53,978 nt of DNA from Lachnospiraceae bacterium (GCA_017520155.1 JAFXGR010000085.1:1-53978); one strand, 5' to 3'. Positions 1 to 11,311 are shown, numbered from the stretch's first letter. Numbers and translations are program-made. Notes: generated by a model not told the origin, from the letters alone.

Positions 1-414
1 GTTGAGACGGATCAGGCTATTCTTGATCCACATTCCAAGGAAGCGCCCAAAGCTCCGGGGATGAAATACCGTCATTATGCTCCTAAAGGACAGCTTCAGA
101 TTGTAGAGGGAAAGGAAGAACAGGTAATTGCTGCCATTAACCGGCTTTGTGAAAGCAGGGAAAAGGAGGGAAAGAAGGTAGGGGTTATTGCCACTACCCA
201 AAGCAAAGATCAGTATAAAAGAGGAATTGTAAAGAATGCAGGAGATCGAAGAAAGGAAATAGAAATTGCCAGAACCTTGTATCAGATTTTACGGGAATTT
301 GATGAGGAAGAGGTGGAAGTCATTTATTCTGAGGCTTTTTCTGAGGGAGAGTTGGGTCAGGCTATTATGAATCGATTGCTAAAAGCGGCGGGTTATCAGG
401 TACTTCGGGTATAA
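1..414 (+). CDS. Threonylcarbamoyl-AMP synthase (Sua5/TsaC family), C-terminal part
   Basis: The reading frame is open from the first base and ends in TAA at 412-414, so the gene starts outside the window. About 137 residues remain. The early motif APKAPGMKYRHYAPKG is the linker that joins the YrdC catalytic domain to the C-terminal Sua5 domain in long-form Sua5 proteins, and the rest fits that Sua5 domain. Known role of the family: making L-threonylcarbamoyl-AMP from Thr, bicarbonate and ATP for the t6A37 modification of ANN-decoding tRNAs, in the cytoplasm. The catalytic YrdC half is not visible. The gene lies just upstream of rpiB and upp, an order related to the ywlC-upp-atp region of Bacillus. 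Confidence 0.85.
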   Translation, partial: VETDQAILDPHSKEAPKAPGMKYRHYAPKGQLQIVEGKEEQVIAAINRLCESREKEGKKVGVIATTQSKDQYKRGIVKNAGDRRKEIEIARTLYQILREFDEEEVEVIYSEAFSEGELGQAIMNRLLKAAGYQVLRV

Positions 415-420
415 ATAGCT

Positions 421-448
421 TTGTTATATGGAGAAAATATGGTATACT
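421..448 (+). promoter_or_regulatory. Candidate sigma-A promoter for rpiB
   Basis: TTGTTA (421-426) and TATACT (443-448) are separated by 16 bp and lie about 55 bp before the rpiB start. Each hexamer matches consensus at 4-5 of 6 positions. This is a prediction from sequence only. Confidence 0.4.
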
Positions 449-504
449 TGTAGATTAGATAGAGAGAAATTGGAAATATGTTTCTAAGACAAAGGAGGAA
501 AACT

Positions 505-933
505 ATGATAGCATTAGGATGTGACCACGGTGGATTTGCTCTGAAAGAAGCTATTATTGAGTATTTTAAAGAAAAAGGAATTGAGTATAGAGATTTTGGA
601 TGTTATGATACAAAGTCTTGTGATTATCCCGATTTTGGAAAGCCGGCAGCTTTGGCAGTAGCTAGTGGAGAATGTCAGAAGGGAATAGTTATCTGTACTA
701 CCGGAATTGGTATTTCTATTGTGGCAAATAAAGTAAAAGGGGTAAGATGCGCCCTTTGTAACGACCCCTTTGCCGCAAAGATGACACGTCTTCATAATGA
801 TGCCAATATGTTGGCCTTGGGAGCAGGTATGATTGGAAAAAATATGGCAATTGAGATTTTGGAAACCTTTTTAAATACAGAATTTTCTCAGGGAGAAAAT
901 CACTGCAGAAGAATAGGACTGATTGAAGAGTAA
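505..933 (+). CDS. rpiB: Ribose-5-phosphate isomerase B
   Basis: RpiB interconverts ribose 5-phosphate and ribulose 5-phosphate in the non-oxidative pentose phosphate pathway. The protein starts MIALGCDHGGFALKEAI, a typical LacAB/RpiB N-terminus. It has the active-site Cys in GIVICTTGIGISIVANK and the NDPFAAKMTRLHNDANMLALG segment that binds the phosphate end. I chose ATG 505, with AAAGGAGGAA 4 bases upstream, rather than the in-frame ATG 478, which has no ribosome binding site and would add nine residues with no counterpart in the family. At 142 residues the length is normal. Its placement before upp and prs-dependent salvage genes suggests a role in pentose supply. An allose- or galactose-6-phosphate isomerase activity is possible but less likely. 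Confidence 0.93.
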   Translation: MIALGCDHGGFALKEAIIEYFKEKGIEYRDFGCYDTKSCDYPDFGKPAALAVASGECQKGIVICTTGIGISIVANKVKGVRCALCNDPFAAKMTRLHNDANMLALGAGMIGKNMAIEILETFLNTEFSQGENHCRRIGLIEE

Positions 934-995
934 GGAAAGAAGCAGTTAAATAATAATAGTTCGGTATTTAAAGATAAACCGCAATTGTTAATATC

Positions 996-1007
996 AAACT
1001 GCAGTTT
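996..1007. promoter_or_regulatory. 12-bp perfect palindrome upstream of upp
   Basis: AAACTGCAGTTT is a perfect dyad about 58 bp before upp. It could be an operator or chance. No known regulator motif is recognised. Confidence 0.25.
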
Positions 1008-1064
1008 TGAATATAGGAAACAGGAAGAAAATTAAAGAGTTTAGACAAAAGAAAGGAGCTAATT

Positions 1065-1694
1065 ATGGCAAAAGTAGTAGTAATGGATCATCCTTTGATT
1101 CAGCATAAAATCGGACACATTAGAAAGGTGGAAGTAGGAACCAAGGACTTCAGAAGTACTATTTCTGAAATTGCAGGACTTCTTTGTTATGAAGCAACAA
1201 GAGAACTTCCTCTTGAGGACGTGGAAATTGAAACTCCCATTTGTAAAACAACAGTAAAACAGTTAAAGGGAAGAAAAATGGCTATTGTTCCTATTTTAAG
1301 AGCAGGTCTTGGAATGGTGGACGGTATTTTAAATTTGATTCCTGCAGCAAAAATCGGTCATATTGGGTTGTACCGTGATCCTGACAGTCTTCAGCCTGTG
1401 GAATATTACTGTAAACTTCCTGCTGATTGTGCAGAAAGAGAAGTATTTGTGGTAGACCCCATGTTGGCAACGGGAGGATCCTCTGTAGCTGCCATTCAGA
1501 TGTTAAAGGACAGAGGATGTAAAAAGATTCATTTTATGTGTATTCTGGCTGCGCCGGAAGGGGTGAAAGCTATGGAAGAAGCTCATCCCGATGTAGATAT
1601 GTATATTGGAGCTTTAGATGAAAAATTAAATGATCATGGCTATATTGTTCCCGGATTAGGAGATGCAGGGGATCGTATTTTCGGTACGAAATAG
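1065..1694 (+). CDS. upp: Uracil phosphoribosyltransferase
   Basis: Upp converts uracil and PRPP to UMP and pyrophosphate in pyrimidine salvage. The 209-residue length matches the family. The PRPP-binding loop [12 protein letters not shown] lies at about residues 129-140. The C-terminal [13 protein letters not shown] is the conserved uracil-binding end of UPRTases. AAAGGAG stands 7 bases before ATG 1065. The dCMP deaminase follows after a short gap in the same direction, so the pair probably forms a pyrimidine-salvage unit within the Sua5-rpiB-upp-atp gene order typical of Firmicutes. Confidence 0.97.
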   Translation: MAKVVVMDHPLIQHKIGHIRKVEVGTKDFRSTISEIAGLLCYEATRELPLEDVEIETPICKTTVKQLKGRKMAIVPILRAGLGMVDGILNLIPAAKIGHIGLYRDPDSLQPVEYYCKLPADCAEREVFVVDPMLATGGSSVAAIQMLKDRGCKKIHFMCILAAPEGVKAMEEAHPDVDMYIGALDEKLNDHGYIVPGLGDAGDRIFGTK

Positions 1695-1729
1695 AAATAA
1701 CAGGATTTTTCTTCTGATGGAGGTATTTG

Positions 1730-2209
1730 GTGAAACGCAAAGATTATATCAGCTGGGATGAATATTTTATGGGGGTATCTTATCTTTCCGGTATGCGCTC
1801 CAAGGATCCCAATACACAGGTGGGAGCTTGTATTGTCAGTGAAGATAATAAAATATTATCTATGGGCTATAACGGTTTTCCTACAGGTTGCCATGATGAG
1901 GATTTTCCCTGGGAAAGAGAGGGAGAATTTACAGAGGTAAAATATGCTTATGTTACCCATAGTGAGCTGAATGCGATTTTAAATTATCGGGGAGGAAGTT
2001 TAAAGGGAGCCAAGCTGTATGTATCCTTATTCCCCTGTAATGAGTGTGCTAAGGCAATTATCCAAAGCGGTATTACTACCGTAATTTATGCGGATGATAA
2101 ATATAGTGGAACACCCTCTGATCTGGCGGCAAAGAGAATGTTTGATGCAGCAGGAGTAAGCTACTATCAATATAAGGCAACAGGCCGAAGGATTACCATG
2201 AATTTGTAA
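1730..2209 (+). CDS. Deoxycytidylate (dCMP) deaminase, ComEB-like
   Basis: The predicted enzyme deaminates dCMP to dUMP, feeding thymidylate synthesis. It carries the zinc site of cytidine/dCMP deaminases: HSELNAIL (catalytic Glu in the HxE triad) and SLFPCNECAKAIIQSG (PCxxC). NTQVGACIV and MGYNGFP are also typical of dCMP deaminases. HSE replaces the more usual HAE; the zinc His and catalytic Glu are kept, so activity is expected. I placed the start at GTG 1730, six bases after GATGGAGG; the TTG one codon earlier is also possible. The fold and the PCNEC motif distinguish it from cytidine deaminase. It is about 159 residues, normal for the family. Confidence 0.9.
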   Translation: MKRKDYISWDEYFMGVSYLSGMRSKDPNTQVGACIVSEDNKILSMGYNGFPTGCHDEDFPWEREGEFTEVKYAYVTHSELNAILNYRGGSLKGAKLYVSLFPCNECAKAIIQSGITTVIYADDKYSGTPSDLAAKRMFDAAGVSYYQYKATGRRITMNL

Positions 2210-2222
2210 AGAGAGGTACGGT

Positions 2223-3383
2223 ATGAAGGCAGAAGTTAAGGGATGGCTTGTAGGGATTCTCACCCTATCCATGGTTGTGGGGATTGTACCGGCAGGCTAT
2301 GTATACGCCACTTCTACCCAGGAAAAGCTGAATCAGGCACAGCAGGAAAAAAAAGAGACTCAGTCACAGCTGCAGGAAACAAAGGAAAACCTGGAAGAAT
2401 TAAAAGAAGAAAAAAATAATCTGGAGGTTCAGCTAAATGAATTAAATCATAAGCTGACAGAAGTAAGTAATAATCTCAGTGATCTGGAAGGGCAGATCAT
2501 AAGTAAGGAAGAGGAAATTGAGATTACACAAAAGGAGCTTGATGAAGCGAAGATAACTGAACGGGATCAATACGAAAGTATGAAGGTACGAATCCGTTTT
2601 ATGTATGAGAGAAATGATTATGCACTTTTGGAAACACTTTTTTCTTCAGGCTCTCTGGGAGCTGCTTTAAATAAAGCAGATTATGTTAAACAGATTGCAG
2701 AATACGACAGGGAAAAACTGACGGAGTATGAAGCAACAAGGAAGATGATTGAAGAAGAAGAAGCCCGGCTTCAAGAGGAGAAGGAACAGCTGGATCAATT
2801 GAAGCTGCAGGTAGAAAAAGAAAAGAAAAAGGTGAACTCCTATGTAAAACAAACTGCCACCAATATTTCTGCTACTAGTGGACAGATTTCTGATGCAGAG
2901 GCAAAGGCACTGGCCTATGAGGCTCAGATTAAAGAGCAGGAAGCCAATATTGAGTATTTAAAGAAAAAGCTGGCAGAGGAAAAAGCACTTTCTAATTTGG
3001 CAGCACAGTCTAAATGGAGAGATATTTCAGAGGTTAGCTTTGAAGAGGGAGATCGGAAGCTTTTAGCAAATATCATTTACTGTGAAGCAGGTGGAGAACC
3101 TTATGCCGGTCAGCTTGCGGTGGGAGCCGTAGTAATCAACCGTGTTCTTAGTGGTGTATTTCCCGATACGGTAGTGGGCGTAGTTTATCAGAACAATCAA
3201 TTTTCACCGGTAGCCAGCGGAAGACTGGCTTTGGCTCTGGCAGAAGACAGGGCAACGGCAGCCTGCTATAAGGCAGCAGATGAGGCAATGGCAGGACAGA
3301 ATAATGTGGGAAGCTGTGTGTTTTTTCGTACTCCCATTGAGGGACTTAACGGAATTCGCATAGGAAATCACGTGTTTTATTAA
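2223..3383 (+). CDS. Exported cell-wall hydrolase: PcsB-like coiled coil plus SleB/CwlJ domain
   Basis: Residues 1-29 form a Sec signal peptide ending near VYAT. Residues about 31-265 are a long Glu/Lys/Gln-rich coiled coil like the regulatory segment of PcsB-type hydrolases, which is usually controlled by FtsEX. Residues about 272-386 are a Hydrolase_2 (SleB/CwlJ) domain. It has IIYCEAGGEPYAGQLAVGA with the predicted catalytic Glu288, then NNQFSPVASG and the terminal IGNHVFY. Known role of the domain: a lytic transglycosylase/amidase-like peptidoglycan cleaver, often in spore cortex germination. With the coiled coil in place of a PG_binding_1 domain, vegetative septum or growth functions are equally possible. 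The gene starts 13 bases after the deaminase stop with GAGAGGT as SD. Confidence 0.85.
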   Translation: MKAEVKGWLVGILTLSMVVGIVPAGYVYATSTQEKLNQAQQEKKETQSQLQETKENLEELKEEKNNLEVQLNELNHKLTEVSNNLSDLEGQIISKEEEIEITQKELDEAKITERDQYESMKVRIRFMYERNDYALLETLFSSGSLGAALNKADYVKQIAEYDREKLTEYEATRKMIEEEEARLQEEKEQLDQLKLQVEKEKKKVNSYVKQTATNISATSGQISDAEAKALAYEAQIKEQEANIEYLKKKLAEEKALSNLAAQSKWRDISEVSFEEGDRKLLANIIYCEAGGEPYAGQLAVGAVVINRVLSGVFPDTVVGVVYQNNQFSPVASGRLALALAEDRATAACYKAADEAMAGQNNVGSCVFFRTPIEGLNGIRIGNHVFY

Positions 3384-3553
3384 AAAAGTACAAAAAAAAT
3401 GCAATATTTTTGGAAAAAAGGAAAAATTTACTAACTATTATTTAAAATTTGAGTTATAATGTTATAATATAGTATAGTTTATGAAAAGTTACGGAGTGAC
3501 TTTTCATAGATGTGTGGTAAATCCAATGATTAAATAGTAGAAGGGAGTAATAT
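3384..3553 (+). promoter_or_regulatory. atp operon leader: AT-rich promoter zone with -10-like boxes
   Basis: The 170 bp before atpZ are very AT-rich. TATAAT occurs at 3455-3460 and again at 3463-3468, but I cannot match a convincing -35 to either, so the start point is unresolved. Downstream, inside the probable 5' UTR, is the hairpin repeat at 3468-3507. The atpZ SD (AAGGGAG) lies at 3541-3547. Confidence 0.4.
3468..3507 (-). repeat. Dispersed hairpin repeat, single copy in the atp leader
   Basis: Positions 3481-3492 and 3496-3507 form a 12-bp stem (ATGAAAAGTTAC / GTGACTTTTCAT, one G-T pair) with a GGA loop. The 24 bases 3468-3491 are identical, as reverse complement, to 34640-34663 in the 94-bp tandem repeat after the diguanylate cyclase gene. 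It therefore belongs to a dispersed family. No T-run follows it in the + direction, so it is not an ordinary terminator there. Confidence 0.7.
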
Positions 3554-3829
3554 GTGAATCAGAATCAAAAGGTATTTCAATGCTTAACATTAATCAGCCA
3601 GTTTGCTATTCACATGTTAGTCCCTATTTTTATGTGTTCTTATCTGGGGTACTTTATTGACAGCAAAATAGGAACTTCTTTTATGTTCATTATTTTCTTT
3701 TTTGTAGGGGCCGCAGCAGGAGGAAGAAATATTTTTCTTTTGGCAAAAAGGATTTATGATGATAAAGAAAGCTTTCCTTCAACATTATATGAATCCCGGA
3801 AAAAAAAGAAAAAAGGAAAGAGATCTTAA
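3554..3829 (+). CDS. atpZ: AtpZ/AtpI-family accessory membrane protein (ATP synthase gene 1)
   Basis: This is a 91-residue protein with two membrane helices (about 10-32 and 42-64) joined by a short loop (GYFIDSKIG) and ending in a very basic tail (ESRKKKKKGKRS). The second helix contains FVGAAAGGRN, the glycine-rich signature of the AtpZ/ATPase_gene1 family. The family has been linked to Mg2+/Ca2+ transport and to rotor assembly. Translation starts at GTG 3554. It opens the atp operon directly before the subunit I gene. Confidence 0.8.
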   Translation: MNQNQKVFQCLTLISQFAIHMLVPIFMCSYLGYFIDSKIGTSFMFIIFFFVGAAAGGRNIFLLAKRIYDDKESFPSTLYESRKKKKKGKRS

Positions 3830-3895
3830 GGGAATTGTGCTGATCAATAATGAAGTGGCAGAAACCTTAAGCAAGAGAGTAAAAGGAAGAATAGA

Positions 3896-4288
3896 ATGGA
3901 AAACAACAACCCCTATGAAACCTTGTGGGAGCTTTTGGCAGGAATCCTGTTTTTTGGAATTTTGGTATGGCTTATTCTGATCTGGTTTTTAGAAAGAAAG
4001 CTGTATTTTTCCCTAGGGTTAGGCTTAGGTATTATATTAGCTGTTTTGGCCGCATTCCATATGTATTGGTCGCTAAATAAGGCTCTGGATATGGGACAGG
4101 CAGCAGTAAAATATGCATTGTCGCAAAATATGGTACGTTACGGTGTAATTATCATTGCCTTTGGAGTACTATGTGTACTTGATTTTGGTAATCCCCTTGC
4201 AGCCTTTGCAGGGATTATGGGATTAAAGGCAGGTGCTTATTTACAGCCGTTTACGCATAAAATTTTAAGTAAATTGAGAAGGAGGTGA
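3896..4288 (+). CDS. atpI: ATP synthase subunit I (AtpI-like), c-ring assembly factor
   Basis: This 130-residue protein has four predicted membrane helices (about 13-31, 37-57, 79-97 and 101-120) and a basic C-terminus KILSKLRRR. Family role: assisting assembly or stability of the c ring, which was shown for Na+ F-type enzymes. It ends four bases before atpB and starts at ATG 3896, preceded by AGGAAGA. Sequence conservation in this family is low, so the call rests on topology, size and position between atpZ and atpB. Confidence 0.78.
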   Translation: MENNNPYETLWELLAGILFFGILVWLILIWFLERKLYFSLGLGLGIILAVLAAFHMYWSLNKALDMGQAAVKYALSQNMVRYGVIIIAFGVLCVLDFGNPLAAFAGIMGLKAGAYLQPFTHKILSKLRRR

Positions 4289-4292
4289 GTAT

Positions 4293-5012
4293 ATGGTAGG
4301 AGGAATTTTGTTATCCGATGCCGCTAACATTGATTTCATGATTCATGGAGTATTTTCCTATGAATTATTTGGACAAAGGGTATGGATAACAACTACACAC
4401 ATTTGTGTGTTGATTGTAATGCTGGTATTGGCAATTTTCTCAATCATCGCCGGAAACACAATGAAAAAGGCTACAGAGGTGCCTAAAGGGTTTCAAAATG
4501 TGGTAGAGATTATTGTAGAAATGCTGGATGGTATGGTAGGAAATACCATGGGGAAAAATGCTCCCGGATTTTTAAATTATATCGGGACCATATTTATTTT
4601 TATCCTGGTAAGCAATATTTCCGGATTATTTGGCTTAAGGCCCCCTACAGCAGATTATGGTGTAACCTTACCCCTGGGACTGATGACCTTTACCCTGATA
4701 CATTTTAATAAATTTAAATATCAGAAGGTCAGTGGGGTAATTAAGGGATTGTGTGATCCCTGGGTATTTTGGGCACCCATTAATATGATAGGAGATGTGG
4801 CGGTTCCCATATCCTTGTCGCTGCGTTTATTTGCAAATATTTTATCGGGTACCGTAATTATGGCCCTGATTTATGGTTTGCTTTCTAAGTTTGCCTTAAT
4901 TTGGCCCGCAGCATTACATGTGTATTTTGATTTGTTCTCCGGAGCAATTCAGACCTATGTATTTTGTATGTTAACCATTACATACATTTCAGATGCAATG
5001 ACAACAGAATAA
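4293..5012 (+). CDS. atpB: ATP synthase F0 subunit a
   Basis: Subunit a forms the ion half-channels of F0. The protein has 239 residues and 5-6 hydrophobic helices. The conserved helix with the essential arginine reads ISLSLRLFANILSG (Arg178), and the last helix contains FDLFSGAIQTYVFCMLTITYIS. AAGGAGG lies 7 bases before ATG 4293. Whether H+ or Na+ is moved is better judged from the c subunit, which shows the Na+ signature. Confidence 0.96.
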   Translation: MVGGILLSDAANIDFMIHGVFSYELFGQRVWITTTHICVLIVMLVLAIFSIIAGNTMKKATEVPKGFQNVVEIIVEMLDGMVGNTMGKNAPGFLNYIGTIFIFILVSNISGLFGLRPPTADYGVTLPLGLMTFTLIHFNKFKYQKVSGVIKGLCDPWVFWAPINMIGDVAVPISLSLRLFANILSGTVIMALIYGLLSKFALIWPAALHVYFDLFSGAIQTYVFCMLTITYISDAMTTE

Positions 5013-5022
5013 TAAAAGATAA

Positions 5023-5295
<273 letters not shown>

Positions 5296-5333
5296 GCCTT
5301 CCATCATAAAGAATAACGAAAGGAGGCGTCAAC

Positions 5334-5897
5334 TTGAATACTATGTTTAGTGCAATGAAGGTTACCGTGGCAACTCAGATGGCACCAAGATTATTTGACT
5401 TGGATCTTCAGCTGTTTGCGGATGCCGTATTAATGATTATTGCAGTAGTTGTACTATTTCTTGTTATGTCCTATTTTCTGTTCAATCCTGCCAGAGCTTT
5501 CTTGGAAAAGAGACAGGAAAAAATCAGAGCAGAATTGGAAGATGCGAAAAGTAATCAGGAGGCAGCAAAAGCCTTAAAAGCAGAATATGACGAGAAATTA
5601 AAAAATATTGAAAAAGAGGCAGAAAGCATTTTAAGCGATGCCAGAAAAAGAGCCCTTGCAAATGAAAACCGTATTTTGGCTCAGGCTAAGGAAGAGGCGG
5701 CAGAAATCATAGCAAGAGCAAGAGAAGAAGTAAAGCTTGAGAAGCAGAAAATGGCAGATGAGGTGAAGAAAGAAATTATTTCTGTAGCTGCTTTGATGGC
5801 GGGTAAAGTAGTAGCATCCTCTATGGATGTAACGATTCAAAATGACCTTGTTGATGAAACATTAAAGGAAATAGGTGACAGTACATGGCTAAGCTAA
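5334..5897 (+). CDS. atpF: ATP synthase F0 subunit b (peripheral stalk)
   Basis: Subunit b is a dimeric stalk tying F1 to subunit a. The protein has one membrane helix (about residues 28-50, LQLFADAVLMIIAVVVLF...) and a long charged helix (about 55-170) rich in Glu, Lys and Ala. The start is TTG 5334 with AGGAGG seven bases upstream; the in-frame ATG 5343 lacks a site. At 187 residues it is slightly longer at the N-terminus than E. coli b (156). The end overlaps atpH by 13 bases, implying translational coupling. Confidence 0.93.
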   Translation: MNTMFSAMKVTVATQMAPRLFDLDLQLFADAVLMIIAVVVLFLVMSYFLFNPARAFLEKRQEKIRAELEDAKSNQEAAKALKAEYDEKLKNIEKEAESILSDARKRALANENRILAQAKEEAAEIIARAREEVKLEKQKMADEVKKEIISVAALMAGKVVASSMDVTIQNDLVDETLKEIGDSTWLS

Positions 5898-6430
5898 TAT
5901 CAAAGACCTATGGGGATGCTTTGTTTGAATTGGCCGTAGAAGAAGAAAAAACAGAGGTTATGCTTCAGGAAATTACCGGGATTAGAGGAATCTTTGAAGA
6001 ACATCCGGATTATTTGAAATTTTTGACCCATCCTCGAATTGGAGGAGAAGAAAAAATAAAATCCATCAGGGAAGTCTTTGAAGGAAAAACAGATCCTCAG
6101 ATTCTTGGCTTTTTGGAGATTATTATCTTAAAATCCAGGGCAGAAAATATGATGGAGATTTTGGATTATTTTCTGGATAAAATAAAAGCCTTTAAAGGGA
6201 TTGGAGTATGCTATGTAACAACTCCCATATCCCTTCCCCAGGATAAAAGAGAAGCACTTTGTAAGAAATTACTGGATACAACCTCCTTTAAAGAAATGGA
6301 AATGCATTATTTTATTGAACCTGCCTTGTTAGGGGGAATGCAGATTAGGATTGGAGACAGGGTTGTAGACAGCAGTATTCAGACAAAACTGAACCGGTTA
6401 CAAAAAGATTTGCTGAAGGTACAGATTTAA
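5885..6430 (+). CDS. atpH: ATP synthase F1 subunit delta
   Basis: Delta (OSCP) links the b stalk to the top of F1. At 181 residues the length is normal. The N-terminus MAKLISKTYGDALFELA and the C-terminal ALLGGMQIRIGDRVVDSSIQTKLNRL are the family signatures. ATG 5885 lies inside the end of atpF, so translation is coupled. A 66-base spacer with a GCTGTTATGAAATA element (6460-6473) separates it from atpA. Confidence 0.94.
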   Translation: MAKLISKTYGDALFELAVEEEKTEVMLQEITGIRGIFEEHPDYLKFLTHPRIGGEEKIKSIREVFEGKTDPQILGFLEIIILKSRAENMMEILDYFLDKIKAFKGIGVCYVTTPISLPQDKREALCKKLLDTTSFKEMEMHYFIEPALLGGMQIRIGDRVVDSSIQTKLNRLQKDLLKVQI

Positions 6431-6469
6431 TCATTGTATAAAGATTACAGTACAAAGAAGCTGTTATGA

Positions 6470-8002
<1,533 letters not shown>

Positions 8003-8029
8003 AATTCAGATAGGAAAAGGTGATATATT

Positions 8030-8887
8030 ATGGCTTCCATGAGAGACATAAAAAGGCGTAGGGGAAGTGTACAAAGTACCCAGCAGATCACAAAAGCTAT
8101 GAAACTTGTTTCTACTGTTAAGCTTCAGAAAGCAAAGCAGAGAGCTGAAGAGACTACCAATTACTTTGATGCCATGTATCGTACAGTGCAAGGTATGTTG
8201 GCAAAGTCCGGAAATATAAATCATCCCTATTTAAATCCTTCCAATAGTAGTAAGAAGTTGGTTATTATGATTACCTCTAACAAAGGATTGGCGGGAGGAT
8301 ACAATTCCAACGTAATTAAGTTGATTACACAAGGGGATTTTAAAAGAGAGGATGTAATGATTTCAGCGGTAGGAAAAAAAGGAAAGGAATATATGGCAAG
8401 GACAGAATATCAGATCGTAGCAGATCACAGTGATTTGATTGATTATCCTTTGTATGAGAATGCCAGACAAATTGCAAAAGAAGCTTTAGACTTATTTGCG
8501 AAGGGTGAAGTGGGAGAAATTTATTTGGCCTATACTCACTTTAAAAATACAGTATCTCATATTCCTACTTTAATTAAGCTTCTTCCGGTAGAGGCAGATC
8601 AGAATGTACAGCAAACGGAAGAAGATAAAATTCCTATGAATTTTGAGCCAAAGGAAGAAGAAGCTTTGCAGTTAATCATTCCGACTTATATTACCAGTTT
8701 GATTTACGGAGGAATGTTAGAGTCAGTAGCCAGTGAAAATGGTGCAAGAATGCAGGCCATGGATTCTGCAACAAGTAACGCCGAAGAAATTATTGATAAA
8801 TTAACATTACAATATAACAGAGCCCGTCAAGGGGCAATTACACAGGAATTAACAGAAATTATAGCGGGTGCCCAGGCAATATCATAG
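8030..8887 (+). CDS. atpG: ATP synthase F1 subunit gamma
   Basis: The central rotor shaft, 285 residues. The N-terminal MRDIKRRRGSVQSTQQITKAM and the C-terminal DSATSNAEEIIDKLTLQYNRARQ followed by ITQELTEIIAGA are the conserved coiled-coil ends of gamma. AGGAAAAGGTG precedes ATG 8030. It lies 27 bases after atpA and 24 before atpD. Confidence 0.97.
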   Translation: MASMRDIKRRRGSVQSTQQITKAMKLVSTVKLQKAKQRAEETTNYFDAMYRTVQGMLAKSGNINHPYLNPSNSSKKLVIMITSNKGLAGGYNSNVIKLITQGDFKREDVMISAVGKKGKEYMARTEYQIVADHSDLIDYPLYENARQIAKEALDLFAKGEVGEIYLAYTHFKNTVSHIPTLIKLLPVEADQNVQQTEEDKIPMNFEPKEEEALQLIIPTYITSLIYGGMLESVASENGARMQAMDSATSNAEEIIDKLTLQYNRARQGAITQELTEIIAGAQAIS

Positions 8888-10300
<1,413 letters not shown>

Positions 10301-10316
10301 GAAATGAGGTCTACCT

Positions 10317-10721
10317 ATGGCAGAGGATAGAAATTTTGACCTGGAGATAATTACACCGGATCGTGTATTTTATAAAGGGCAAGCCTCTATGGTAGAATTT
10401 AATACCACAGAGGGAGAAATTGGTGTTTATAAAGATCATATCCCCACTACAGTAATTATCAAGCCGGGAGTTCTTACCATTACCTCAGAAGAGAAAAAGG
10501 TGGCAGCCCTTCATTCCGGTTTTGCAACAATTTTACAGGATAAGGTAACAATTTTGGCAGAAATCATAGAATGGGCAGCTGAAATTGATGAAGAACGAGC
10601 CAAAGCATCTAAAGAAAGAGCGGAGAACAGAATCCGCCAGGGACATGAAGAGACAGATATGGCACGTGCAGAAACCTCCCTTTTAAGGGCAATGGCAAGA
10701 ATCAAATCAATAAGATATTAG
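10317..10721 (+). CDS. atpC: ATP synthase F1 subunit epsilon
   Basis: Subunit epsilon couples the rotor to the c ring and can inhibit hydrolysis. The 134-residue protein has the N-terminal beta sandwich (FDLEIITPDRVFYKGQ..., GEIGVYKDHIPTT) and a C-terminal helical hairpin (EIDEERAKASKERAENRI...). It starts 16 bases after atpD and is the last gene of the operon. Confidence 0.95.
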   Translation: MAEDRNFDLEIITPDRVFYKGQASMVEFNTTEGEIGVYKDHIPTTVIIKPGVLTITSEEKKVAALHSGFATILQDKVTILAEIIEWAAEIDEERAKASKERAENRIRQGHEETDMARAETSLLRAMARIKSIRY

Positions 10722-10733
10722 ATTACAGTTTAG

Positions 10734-10764
10734 CCATGACCAATCATTAGCCGATTGGTCATGG
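10734..10764. other. 12-bp stem hairpin after atpC
   Basis: CCATGACCAATC (10734-10745) pairs perfectly with GATTGGTCATGG (10753-10764) around a 7-base loop. No T-run follows, so it may be an mRNA 3' stabilising or processing hairpin rather than an intrinsic terminator. Confidence 0.6.
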
Positions 10765-10860
10765 GAGAAAGTGTAGAGATAAAGAAAGCAGCGCCCCCGG
10801 CTGAAAGCCACTTTAAATGTGGGTACTGTAAAGGCTGAACTGTTATCATATTAAAAATAG

Positions 10861-10896
10861 GACCGATACGAAATATTCGTATCGGTCTGATTTTTT
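10861..10896 (+). terminator. Intrinsic terminator of the atp operon
   Basis: GACCGATACGAA (10861-10872) and TTCGTATCGGTC (10875-10886) form a 12-bp GC-containing stem with a 2-base loop, or a 4-base loop if the inner pair opens. TGATTTTTT follows. This is the first strong stem plus T-run after atpC. Confidence 0.85.
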
Positions 10897-10969
10897 GCAA
10901 GAATACAGGATTTCTGTATACTTTATCCGGAAAAAAACATACTCTAATAAAAAACAAAAAGGAAGTTTT

Positions 10970-11311
10970 ATGGAAAGAAGAAGACAGCCAAAGCCTTATT
11001 ATATGACCTATCCTATACTTAAGGAAATAAAAGAGGCAGAAAAAGAAAAAAGGGACTGGGATTATTTTCGTCAACTGTATGGAAGGGAAATAAAACAATA
11101 TTTAAAAGAAGTAAAAAAAACGGTAGATACCCTGGAAGATAAAGACAGCTTTATTTACCATGAATATCCGGATCAAAACAGATTAGAAGAAAAGACAGAA
11201 GAAATTGTAAATAGAATTGGGGGAGGAGACAGAGTGAACAGAGAAATGCTGCGTCATCTCATTATGCTTCTTTTCTATGATGAAATCTATGGAAGACGAA
11301 ATAATTTGTAA
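10970..11311 (+). CDS. Small charged protein of unknown function
   Basis: Not recognised. The 113-residue protein is rich in Lys, Glu, Arg and Tyr, has no signal peptide or membrane helix, and is probably a soluble, mostly helical protein. It starts MERRRQPKPYYMTYPIL and ends MLLFYDEIYGRRNNL. I chose ATG 10970, preceded by AAAAAGGAAG, rather than an upstream ATG at 10895, because that longer frame begins inside the atp terminator and would add residues of low-complexity leader. It stands alone between the atp terminator and the methyltransferase gene. Similar short proteins next to metabolic genes occur in related genomes, but I cannot assign a family. Confidence 0.65.
   Translation: MERRRQPKPYYMTYPILKEIKEAEKEKRDWDYFRQLYGREIKQYLKEVKKTVDTLEDKDSFIYHEYPDQNRLEEKTEEIVNRIGGGDRVNREMLRHLIMLLFYDEIYGRRNNL

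Noticed and set aside
1730..2209. Loss of activity in the dCMP deaminase because HSE replaces HAE
   Set aside because: The zinc-binding His and catalytic Glu and both Cys of PCxxC are kept; the Ala to Ser change is at a non-catalytic position.
10895..10969. Longer N-terminus for the 10970 gene
   Set aside because: It would begin in the atp terminator T-run and has no ribosome binding site; ATG 10970 has AAGGAAG.
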